Assembly (NCBI GenBank): GCA_964418755.1
Contig: CAYQNS010000206.1
Location: 1 to 6,389, forward strand
Direction: 5' to 3'
From: 4572-123 sp964418755
Lineage (GTDB): Bacteria; Desulfobacterota; Desulfobacteria; Desulfobacterales; 4572-123
Length of the DNA: 6,389 nt
The translations under genes were made by a program, and so were the position numbers. Positions 1-6,389 of the stretch are shown piece by piece. The notes under the pieces were generated by a model. The model did not search any database. It saw only the letters and a program-made list of their open reading frames with translations, and had not been told where the DNA came from. The number at the start of each line of letters is the position of its first letter. Position 1 is the first letter of the stretch.

Positions 1-1723
1 CACTGCGACCGAAAAGCTGCCGATCGATCCGTCCTGACTCGTGTCTTTCCGTGGCAATGACGTGCAATCCCCCTTTTTCAGCAACCTTGCCATGAAGTTT
101 GATATCGGTTCCCCGGCCGGCCATATTGGTTGAAATCGTTATCCGAGCCTCTTCACCGGCAACCCGGACAATGCTGGCCTCCTCCTCGTGGTGAACCGCA
201 TTGAGAAGATTGAATGCCAGTTTTTCCGCCCGTAACAGGTTTGCCAGTTTTTCACTGGCAAAGACATTCCGGGTGCCCACCAGAATCGGGCGGCCGGTTT
301 TGTGGATGGTAATAATTTCATCCATGACAGCCGTCCATTTCTGAGCGGCGTTTCCGAATATCCGGTCGGGAAATAATTTCCGGACGCAGGGCCTGTTGGT
401 GGGGACTTTTAAAACAGGCAACCCGTAGATCTGCCAGAATTCTCCGGCAGCCTCCCGGCCGGTACCGGTCATACCGCTCAGGTGGGTGAAAATTCGAAAA
501 AATTGCTGAAAACTGCGGCGTGCCATTGTTTCACTGGGATTTGACAGCTCAAGATTTTCCTTGGCTTCCACCGCCTGATGAAATCCCTGCCGCCAGGTGC
601 GATCGGGCATCAAGCGCCCTGTAAATTCATCTACAATAACGATATGACCGTCCTGAATCACATACTGCTCATCCCGTCGATAAAATTCCCGGGCAGCCAG
701 GGCCTGCTTTATCACCTCTTCGCTCCGCGCCGTATTTCGCCAGATACCGGGCAGTTTTTCTGCCTTTTCCGCTATCTTTGCCAATGCACTTTTTTTTAAA
801 ACAATTTCCTTGTATTTAAGATCGGCCGTATAATCGATATCCGGCACCAGCTTTTTGGCAATCCGGCCGGCAGTGCTGTATACTTGGGTGAAAAGTCTGT
901 TTTCCCGGACCTGGGATATGATCAGCGGTGTCACCGCCTCATCGATTAAAACACTGTCAGCCTCATCCACGATAGCTGTATCAAGCCCCCTGAGCACCAG
1001 CCCTTCTTTCCGATTTCCATCCGGGAAAAGGATGTGCCGGATCAAACGACGGCTGGGGTCATGCAAAGATCCCATTATCAGACGATCGCGCAGAAAATCA
1101 GCCACCAGTTCCTTACTGGTGGTGTACACAGCGCCCCTGTCGTAGTTCAAGCGGCGTTCATCCGGGGCCATACCACTGGTTACACATCCGGCAGATACCC
1201 CGCAAAATTCGTAAAGCGCCTTCATTTCCAGGGCATCGCGTTTTGTCAGGTAATCGTTGACTGTAACGATATGGCAGGGTCTTCCGGTCCAGCCCGCCAA
1301 TATGGCAGGCAGGCAGGCCGTGAGGCTTTTCCCCTCACCGGTGGCCATCTCTGCGAGATATCCCCTGTGGAGGCACAATGCACCGGTAATCTGCACCGAA
1401 AAAGGACGCAGGCCCAGAGTCCGACGGGCCGCGTCCACAAGAATGGCCAGGGCCTCAGGCAACATCTGCGGGCACTCTTTTCTGCCCCGCCGGAAAAAGG
1501 TTCGCATCTCCCTGAGCTTTCCGGAAAACACCTTGTTCGAAAGACTGTGGAGGTCATCGGCCATGGCGCTGATACGGCAGGCATCGTCCATTATTTTTTT
1601 CAGGACCCCGCTGCGCCGGCGATAGCGGCCTACTCCGGCCTTGAGAACGCCGTCAAGGCCTTTGTGGAACTCTTCCGGGGCGTTGACCGAGGTGCGCCTG
1701 AAATCCTTGGTGGCCCAATTCAT
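1..1723 (-). CDS. Accessory SecA-like preprotein translocase ATPase, 3' end cut off by window
   Basis: This is a SecA-family motor ATPase, which in known members drives unfolded proteins through a membrane channel from the cytoplasm. I translated 574 codons without a stop or frameshift. Visible in order: Walker A ATGEGKS (127-133), a TVNDYLTKRDA block, Walker B DEADS (253-257), preprotein cross-linking region ending in VDEFTGR (from about 364), MTGTG (418-422), then NBD2 with MAGRGTDI (534-541) and HVIATERHES (554-563). The frame leaves the window at GRS, just before the expected GRQGDPG motif, so the scaffold, wing and any zinc-binding tail are unseen. Differences from housekeeping SecA: about 20 extra residues before Walker B, DEAD for DEVD, TSKE (202-205) for TNNE, and V264 where LIDEARTPL normally has R. 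The ATG overlaps the upstream stop as ATGA and has no clear Shine-Dalgarno, suggesting translational coupling. Linkage to adaptor genes suggests a dedicated rather than general translocase. The family call is firm; the specialised role is inferred. Confidence 0.95.
   Translation of the reverse strand, partial: MNWATKDFRRTSVNAPEEFHKGLDGVLKAGVGRYRRRSGVLKKIMDDACRISAMADDLHSLSNKVFSGKLREMRTFFRRGRKECPQMLPEALAILVDAARRTLGLRPFSVQITGALCLHRGYLAEMATGEGKSLTACLPAILAGWTGRPCHIVTVNDYLTKRDALEMKALYEFCGVSAGCVTSGMAPDERRLNYDRGAVYTTSKELVADFLRDRLIMGSLHDPSRRLIRHILFPDGNRKEGLVLRGLDTAIVDEADSVLIDEAVTPLIISQVRENRLFTQVYSTAGRIAKKLVPDIDYTADLKYKEIVLKKSALAKIAEKAEKLPGIWRNTARSEEVIKQALAAREFYRRDEQYVIQDGHIVIVDEFTGRLMPDRTWRQGFHQAVEAKENLELSNPSETMARRSFQQFFRIFTHLSGMTGTGREAAGEFWQIYGLPVLKVPTNRPCVRKLFPDRIFGNAAQKWTAVMDEIITIHKTGRPILVGTRNVFASEKLANLLRAEKLAFNLLNAVHHEEEASIVRVAGEEARITISTNMAGRGTDIKLHGKVAEKGGLHVIATERHESGRIDRQLFGRS
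1720..1723 (-). other. ATGA stop-start overlap coupling the M50-HlyD and SecA-like genes
   Basis: On the minus strand the bases ATGA hold both the SecA-like start codon (ATG, 1723-1721) and the M50-HlyD stop codon (TGA, 1722-1720). The sequence just upstream (AAAAAAGATACCATAT) lacks a clear Shine-Dalgarno. Re-initiation by ribosomes finishing the upstream gene is the likely way this gene is translated, which would tie the level of the motor to that of the M50-adaptor protein. The overlap is seen directly; the coupling is inferred. Confidence 0.85.
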
Positions 1724-3876
1724 ATATGGTATCTTTTTTGAAGCAGCTGGCGAATACTTCTTCCCCACTGTACCACCAGCGGTTTTTTTTTCATGCTGAA
1801 CCGGATTTTACCGGATCGGCCATGAAAAAAAAGAACAGCCGGATTCGGCTTCACATGTGCAAAAATCAGAAAAAAGGGCTCGGATGTTTTCAGTCCGGTA
1901 TCATCCGACATGGAAACTGCCACATCACCTCCCCCCAGCCAGCCCAGTGCCGCAGAGGGAAGTTTGTCATGCTGATACGGGACGATCTCGAATTTTTCAA
2001 CGTCAATATCGCCCCCCTCCTGGCCATGCAGCCGAACCTGGGCTTTTAGTATTCCATCTGCAAAAAGATCGGCGGCATCGTCCTGGGACACCACAGAGGA
2101 AAATCGAAATTCAGCGCCGCCCACAATTTCTCCAAGCAAAAATCCCTTGGGCAGCCATTTCCCTTCGAGTTCCGACGCCGGCGGGGCGACCCACACACCT
2201 GCCTGGCGGGCACGAACAATCAGTTCCTGTTTCTGCCGGGACAAATCCACCAGCCGGGCGGTAATGGTTTCAAGCCTTTTCCGGATGGGCTTCAGGTCCT
2301 CAACGGCCCGGCTCATGGCCTGCATCTGCAATGCCCGGGCCTCTTTTTTCTGAGCATTTGCGCGATCTATTTCAATATCCAGCTCCCGGTCAACCATCTT
2401 TATCAACGCCGTGCCTTTTTCAACCCGAGTGCCGGAATGGACCAGCAGAGTCTTTACATACCCGGGTGCCTGATTGACAACACGCACATACGAAACCGCT
2501 TCCAGAAGTCCCGGGGCCCGGAAGCGGTCAGGCAGGGGAAACAATGCCAGAAAAAAAATAATCATACCGGAAATCAGGACAGACACGGAAATGGCCCGAA
2601 ACCGTGTTTTTGAAAGTCTTGGACTCGATGCCAGGTATTGAATCAGACGAAACACCGGCACAATACCCCATGCAAAAATACACATCAGGGCCATGAGCAT
2701 ACCGGCGAGCAGAAACTTGTCGGCTACGAAAAGTATAATACCGCCAAACACAATAACCCGGTAAATACCACTCAATATGCCGAACACCGTCAGCCAGACC
2801 GATTCTCTCACCGACTGGGCCGGGCTGATGGACTCCCGATACCCCAGCAGATACCGCTCGGCAATATGGCGCAGATGGGATATGGCCCGGGTGGAAAGAT
2901 TGGGGATATCCAGCAGATCGGAAAGAATATAATATCCGTCAAACCGGAGGAGCGGGTTCCCGTTGAATATGACCGTTGACACCGAAGCGATGAACATCAC
3001 ATTATAGGCCAGACTATGGAGGCTGCCCGCACCGGTATTGACCCATACAAAAGTGGCCAGACCGGCCAGAAAAATTTCGGTGATCATGCCCGCCGCACCC
3101 ACCAGCGCACGCTGCCACCGGTTTCGAAACGACCAGCTGGATGTGGCGTCCATATAGGGCAGCGGTGTAAATATCAGCAGCATCACGCCCAGAACATGCA
3201 CCTCCCCGCCAAACCGCCGGCACGCCATGGCATGTCCGATTTCATGCAGGGTCTTTACAATCACCATGCCCGCGTAGAGCAAAAACAGATTATCCGGAGC
3301 TAAAATACCCTCGGCCTGCCGGGTGACCATGTCGAATTGTTCAACGACACCCTTGATGGCGGCCCCCACCACGGCCAGCCAGATAACGGCCCCGGGAATG
3401 CCGAAAATAAGTTTGATGAGGAAAAGGTTTTTCTTGAGCAGCCTGTCAGGATCAAACAAGGGGAACCGCATGAACATGATGCTCAAAAATTTTGATTTTA
3501 TCTCCCGCTGCCGTCTCTTCCGGTACCGTTCAAAAAGCTTGGCACTATCGGCCGGTATTTTAAAATAAAGCAGATTGGCATAATAGAGCTGGGTCAACAG
3601 CTGAAGCACATCCTCCTGGCCCGGTGCCTGGTCAGGGCTCCTTTGCAGGCCTTCTTCCCATACCGCTTCAACCGTCCGATCCGGGCGAAGACGGGAAACA
3701 AAATCCCAGGCCTCAGGGCGCAGTCTGAAAAACGTATTGTTGAAGGGATCATACAGAACATGCCAGAGTTCTCCTCTGAAAATCTGTCTGCGTCCTCTCA
3801 CCGTCGGCCTTAAACTGACCTTTAATTCCGCTATGCGGTGCCATGATTCGCTGAATGTGCTGCCCGGTTTACCCAT
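1720..3876 (-). CDS. PqqD-like / M50 site-2 protease / HlyD adaptor fusion, 718 aa
   Basis: Three modules are joined here. Residues about 24-105 look like a PqqD-type winged-helix domain, the fold that acts as a leader-peptide recognition element in RiPP pathways. Residues about 150-448 are polytopic, with around eight hydrophobic segments. They carry the zinc site of a site-2 protease: HEIGH (211-215) and N305-x-x-P308-x-x-x-F312-D313-G314, matching the family pattern N-x-x-P-x-x-x-L-D-G. All three expected zinc ligands (H211, H215, D313) and E212 are present, so it may be active. Residues about 453-640 are a HlyD-type adaptor: lipoyl half APGYVKTLLVHSGTRVEKG (470-488), a charged helical hairpin (about 498-556), then a second half around VWVAPPASELEG. 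The tail is basic and aromatic. It could process or simply bind and move a substrate. It starts 4 nt after the GAF-HlyD gene and overlaps the SecA-like start by 4 nt. Distant relatives include YydH-like peptidases of peptide-export loci. No specific substrate can be named. Confidence 0.93.
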   Translation of the reverse strand: MGKPGSTFSESWHRIAELKVSLRPTVRGRRQIFRGELWHVLYDPFNNTFFRLRPEAWDFVSRLRPDRTVEAVWEEGLQRSPDQAPGQEDVLQLLTQLYYANLLYFKIPADSAKLFERYRKRRQREIKSKFLSIMFMRFPLFDPDRLLKKNLFLIKLIFGIPGAVIWLAVVGAAIKGVVEQFDMVTRQAEGILAPDNLFLLYAGMVIVKTLHEIGHAMACRRFGGEVHVLGVMLLIFTPLPYMDATSSWSFRNRWQRALVGAAGMITEIFLAGLATFVWVNTGAGSLHSLAYNVMFIASVSTVIFNGNPLLRFDGYYILSDLLDIPNLSTRAISHLRHIAERYLLGYRESISPAQSVRESVWLTVFGILSGIYRVIVFGGIILFVADKFLLAGMLMALMCIFAWGIVPVFRLIQYLASSPRLSKTRFRAISVSVLISGMIIFFLALFPLPDRFRAPGLLEAVSYVRVVNQAPGYVKTLLVHSGTRVEKGTALIKMVDRELDIEIDRANAQKKEARALQMQAMSRAVEDLKPIRKRLETITARLVDLSRQKQELIVRARQAGVWVAPPASELEGKWLPKGFLLGEIVGGAEFRFSSVVSQDDAADLFADGILKAQVRLHGQEGGDIDVEKFEIVPYQHDKLPSAALGWLGGGDVAVSMSDDTGLKTSEPFFLIFAHVKPNPAVLFFHGRSGKIRFSMKKKPLVVQWGRSIRQLLQKRYHI

Positions 3877-3880
3877 AAAA

Positions 3881-3888
3881 TCACCACC
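3881..3888 (-). promoter_or_regulatory. Probable weak ribosome binding site for the M50-HlyD gene
   Basis: GGTGGTGA lies 4 nt before the ATG at 3876 and overlaps the last codons and TGA stop of the GAF-HlyD gene. It is a G-rich, imperfect Shine-Dalgarno match at reasonable spacing, and the best-looking one at the internal junctions of this block. It supports the ATG at 3876 as the start. Confidence 0.4.
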
Positions 3889-5728
3889 AGAGAAGAAGTC
3901 TTAAAAAATCAACCGTTCGGTGGGTAAGAATCCACAGGATATTCCGTTGGCCGACATTGATTTTCGCAATACCGCTCATACCCGGCCGCCACCAGGGCTG
4001 TATGTCTCCGGGGAAAAAGCAGTGAATCGTAAATATATTGCCATCCTGTTTGGTGACGGCCACCGGTTCGACAAATTGAATTTTTATCGGATATTTCAAT
4101 TCAGGCCGGCTGATAAATGCGATTTCACCGATCTGATCCACCCTTGCCTCATGAACGTCCTTTTCATCCAGATCCAGTACAACATATAATTTTTCAATTT
4201 TTGCCACTTTGAACAGAACATCGCCCTTGCGAACCGGTGCGCCCAGAAGCTCTTTCAGCTCCCCTTCAACGACAATACCGGAAAAAGGGGCTTTTAATTC
4301 GGAATTGGACAGATGATACCGAATCAAATCCAATTTCGCCTCTGCCTGGACCTTCAATGCCTGGGCAATTTTCATCTCGGCCAGATCATATTTGGCACCG
4401 GCTTTTTTCGCTTCTCTGGCATAGCGGGTCCGGTCCGCAATGGCCGATGACTCTTCCAGGAGCAGTTCCCGGTCATCCAGTTCCAGCAGCGGTTCCTCTT
4501 GACGAACCTTGTCGCCCACCCGGACATGAACCTGCTTGATATAGCCGTCATAAGGCGCCGGGACATAGGCCAGATCATCTGTTTTCAGAATAAACGGGGC
4601 CTCCAGCCGGTACTCCCATGTGCCCAGCATCAAAAACGCAAGCAGGGCAAAAATGAGCAGCCCCACACACTTGACAAACGTATGCTTCACCCCTAAAAAT
4701 TTACCGAGGCCTTCTTTTGCTATGCCGGCCAGCTTGGCACCAAACCATCGATCACTTTTTTTCAGGTCCGCAAGCCGCGGCGTGGACTGGTCACAGATCA
4801 GCCGCAGCAGATTCACCTCATTTTCCGAAAAAGGGCCGTCTTCTCTTTCACAGGTGAAAACGCCGATTCCCTCCCCATCCTTACGGATGGGCAGTGAAAC
4901 AATATATTTCACGCCCTGGTCCACGGCAAAGGCGGCATGATCCTTTACAACGGCATACTGCTGCTGAGCTTCTTTGGGGTAGACAACCTCCTCATCCTGA
5001 TCAAACGCTTCCTCCATGGCCGTCTCCAGGACCTGCACGGCATCCATCTTTTTTTCAAACTGCTCCATATGGCTGATGGCTTGAACCCGGATATACCCCC
5101 GCTTGAGCCATCCCAGGCTGACCCTTGTACACTTGAAGCGAAAATTCAATTCATTGCAAAGCATCATGGCCGCTGCCAGGTACCGATTTTCCGCATTGAG
5201 CAGCACCATCAAATCCAGTGTTTCGACAAATCCGACGACATCGTTACGGGCCTTATCGGTTGCCCTTTGCGCCTGATATAAATGGGGAACATCGGCGGCA
5301 AGCTTTAATCTCAAAAGGGTCTTTTCAGGATCACGGTACAGATTCTGACCGCCCAGGAACACCGCAATACCGGTATGGGACGGCTGGGCAATATCCAGCC
5401 GGATACCAAATACAGCGGCCTTTTTCATCTGTTCCCATGCAGCGCCCTGGTCAGCGGCATCACCGGCAATCCGCATGACCGCCGACGACATCTCCGGAGG
5501 CACCACCACAGCCTCTCTGCCTGAGGGCCAGGCACACAGATTTTTCCAGCCCTCATCGGCATCTCCTTTGACCATCAATAATCCTAAGTCAGCACCAATT
5601 AAAAAGCTGCACGTCTTGATAAAAGGTGGCCAGAATTCACCGGGTTTTCCGGAAAACCGTTGGAATTTTTCCAAATCCGCCAGGGCGGCGGCATAGGTAT
5701 TGTCGGTATTATTTTTTTCAGGGTTCAT
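3881..5728 (-). CDS. Tandem GAF-like domains fused through one TM helix to a HlyD-type periplasmic adaptor, 615 aa
   Basis: The N-terminal half is cytoplasmic and the C-terminal half periplasmic. Residues about 30-153 form a diverged GAF-like domain. Residues about 170-316 form a clearer one, with strand-helix pattern, a VKYIVSLPIRKDGEGIGVF core and a PFSENEVNLLRLICDQ closing helix. One hydrophobic segment (about 349-369) follows. Then come a lipoyl half VPAPYDGYIKQVHVRVGDKV (389-408), a helical hairpin (about 420-475), the second lipoyl half with LKAPFSGIVVEGEL, a beta-barrel, and an aromatic tail ending in LLLWW. GAF domains usually bind small ligands or mediate dimer contacts; here they could gate assembly or activity of an export complex from inside the cell, which is inference. 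I chose the ATG at 5728; an in-frame TTG at 5734 would add two residues (M-P). Neither has a good Shine-Dalgarno, and the previous gene stops 18 nt before the ATG, so coupling is likely. No DNA-binding or kinase domain is visible. Confidence 0.92.
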   Translation of the reverse strand: MNPEKNNTDNTYAAALADLEKFQRFSGKPGEFWPPFIKTCSFLIGADLGLLMVKGDADEGWKNLCAWPSGREAVVVPPEMSSAVMRIAGDAADQGAAWEQMKKAAVFGIRLDIAQPSHTGIAVFLGGQNLYRDPEKTLLRLKLAADVPHLYQAQRATDKARNDVVGFVETLDLMVLLNAENRYLAAAMMLCNELNFRFKCTRVSLGWLKRGYIRVQAISHMEQFEKKMDAVQVLETAMEEAFDQDEEVVYPKEAQQQYAVVKDHAAFAVDQGVKYIVSLPIRKDGEGIGVFTCEREDGPFSENEVNLLRLICDQSTPRLADLKKSDRWFGAKLAGIAKEGLGKFLGVKHTFVKCVGLLIFALLAFLMLGTWEYRLEAPFILKTDDLAYVPAPYDGYIKQVHVRVGDKVRQEEPLLELDDRELLLEESSAIADRTRYAREAKKAGAKYDLAEMKIAQALKVQAEAKLDLIRYHLSNSELKAPFSGIVVEGELKELLGAPVRKGDVLFKVAKIEKLYVVLDLDEKDVHEARVDQIGEIAFISRPELKYPIKIQFVEPVAVTKQDGNIFTIHCFFPGDIQPWWRPGMSGIAKINVGQRNILWILTHRTVDFLRLLLWW

Positions 5729-5746
5729 AGGCAATTCAATGGGTTA

Positions 5747-6389
5747 TCAGGAGGCAGGTATCAGCAGAAAGCCTTCAACACCGGGTTTGATTTCTCGGTT
5801 TTTATTTTCAAACTCCACTTTTACCCGGTAAAGGCCGGAGGCTGGATCCACGACCGGTGAAATAAAAACAATCTTTCCCTTTTTACGTACGCTGGCCGCC
5901 CCGGACTGAATCTCGAGATCAACCATCTGCTTTTCTTTAAAACGGATGCCCAGAGAGGCCTCTATATTGCAGATCAGCATGCATTTGCTGGTGTCCACGA
6001 CGCGCACCACGGGCTGCCGGGGTTCACAACTTTCACCGGCATCCACCACCAGTTCGCTAATAATTCCCGTCACCGGTGACCGTAAAACAAGCTTATCCAA
6101 TTTGGCCCGGGCCATATCGTATTCAATCCGTTCGCGTTTTTCGGCAATCCCCAGCCGCTCATACTCGGCTTCTGCCAGTTTATATTCCAATTCCAGTTTT
6201 TGCAGCTCATCCTTGCTCACCGACCGTGTCTTCTCATACAATTCCCGGGTGGACTCGAAAAGGGCTTTTAATGTTTTCTTGCGCTCCATGGCCGAGTGCA
6301 TTTCGGCCTTGCCTTCCCAGACCAGTTTATTGCGCTGAACTTCGAGTTCTTCAAACCATTTGTTCAACGCCATGATCGTCGCACCCTTT
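5747..6389 (-). CDS. HlyD/RND-type periplasmic adaptor subunit, 5' end cut off by window
   Basis: Membrane-fusion (adaptor) proteins of this type bridge an inner-membrane transporter and an outer-membrane channel. The visible part starts in the first helix of the hairpin, rich in E, K and L. It includes the typical turn and second helix SVSKDELQKLELEYKLAEAE (51-70, counting from the ATG at 6373). The second lipoyl half follows at LVLRSPVTGIISELVVDAGE (95-114), then a barrel domain and a membrane-proximal domain ending in IKPGVEGFLLIP. The first lipoyl half and any signal peptide or membrane anchor are missing. An ATG at 6373 would give 208 residues, but the frame stays open to the edge (reading KGATI before it). 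KGATIMAL fits the end of a first lipoyl half, so this Met is probably internal and the gene continues past 6389. It stops just before the GAF-HlyD gene. Family firm; partner transporter unknown. Confidence 0.9.
   Translation of the reverse strand, partial: KGATIMALNKWFEELEVQRNKLVWEGKAEMHSAMERKKTLKALFESTRELYEKTRSVSKDELQKLELEYKLAEAEYERLGIAEKRERIEYDMARAKLDKLVLRSPVTGIISELVVDAGESCEPRQPVVRVVDTSKCMLICNIEASLGIRFKEKQMVDLEIQSGAASVRKKGKIVFISPVVDPASGLYRVKVEFENKNREIKPGVEGFLLIPAS

Noticed and set aside
783..797. Homopolymer run in the SecA-like gene (A8 on the minus strand) as a programmed frameshift or a broken gene
   Set aside because: SecA homology continues in the same frame on both sides of the run, so no shift is needed or evident.
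1299..1320. Short GGCA repeats (plus strand)
   Set aside because: They encode an ordinary part of NBD1 (ACLPAIL). A few tetramers within conserved coding sequence do not make a repeat element.
1246..1584. Minus-strand open frame of 112 codons inside the SecA-like gene
   Set aside because: It is in a different frame from the SecA-like gene and overlaps the coding region for Walker A. Its R/C/P/W-rich composition is typical of an out-of-frame reading.
1034..1741. Long plus-strand open frame (235 codons) opposite the SecA-like gene
   Set aside because: It lies wholly antisense to a frame with clear SecA motifs, and its translation shows no recognisable domain. Moderately G+C-rich genes often give such shadow frames.
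1783..1791. A9 run (minus strand) near the end of the M50-HlyD gene as a slippage site making a longer fusion
   Set aside because: The zero frame ends naturally in the ATGA overlap. A shift would not join the SecA-like frame to anything recognisable, and no stimulatory structure is apparent.
5729..5746. Intergenic stretch between the stand-alone adaptor and GAF-HlyD genes as a promoter or terminator site
   Set aside because: At about 18 nt it is too short for a promoter, and I see no hairpin with a T tract. It fits a simple operon junction.

Overview
The window is one tightly packed block of four co-directional genes, all on the minus strand. Transcription enters at the right edge (6389) and leaves at the left edge (1). 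Nearly every base is coding: the junctions are a gap of about 18 nt (12 nt with an alternative TTG start), a gap of 4 nt, and a 4-nt ATGA overlap. I see no promoter, terminator, RNA gene, repeat array or mobile element, and no stretch over 300 bases without a gene. Both outer genes are cut by the window.

In order of transcription: (1) 6389-5747, a periplasmic adaptor of the HlyD/RND membrane-fusion type, missing its N-terminus; (2) 5728-3881, a fusion of two cytoplasmic GAF-like domains, one membrane segment and a HlyD-type adaptor; (3) 3876-1720, a polytopic site-2-protease-like (M50) protein with a PqqD-like N-terminal domain and a C-terminal HlyD-type adaptor; (4) 1723-1, a divergent SecA-family ATPase, cut just before the end of its second nucleotide-binding domain.

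Together they look like a dedicated envelope export machine. A cytoplasmic motor (SecA-like), a cytoplasmic recognition module (PqqD-like), a cytoplasmic sensory module (GAF pair), an intramembrane metalloprotease and three different periplasmic adaptor modules are made from one transcript. The outer-membrane channel, any inner-membrane pump, and the substrate are not in the window. The assembled function is inference; the individual families rest on clear motifs.

The adaptor proteins imply a diderm (Gram-negative-type) bacterium. Base composition is moderate, by eye a little over half G+C. Similar gene sets are, as far as I recall, found in Desulfobacterota and Planctomycetota, but I cannot assign a lineage from this window.
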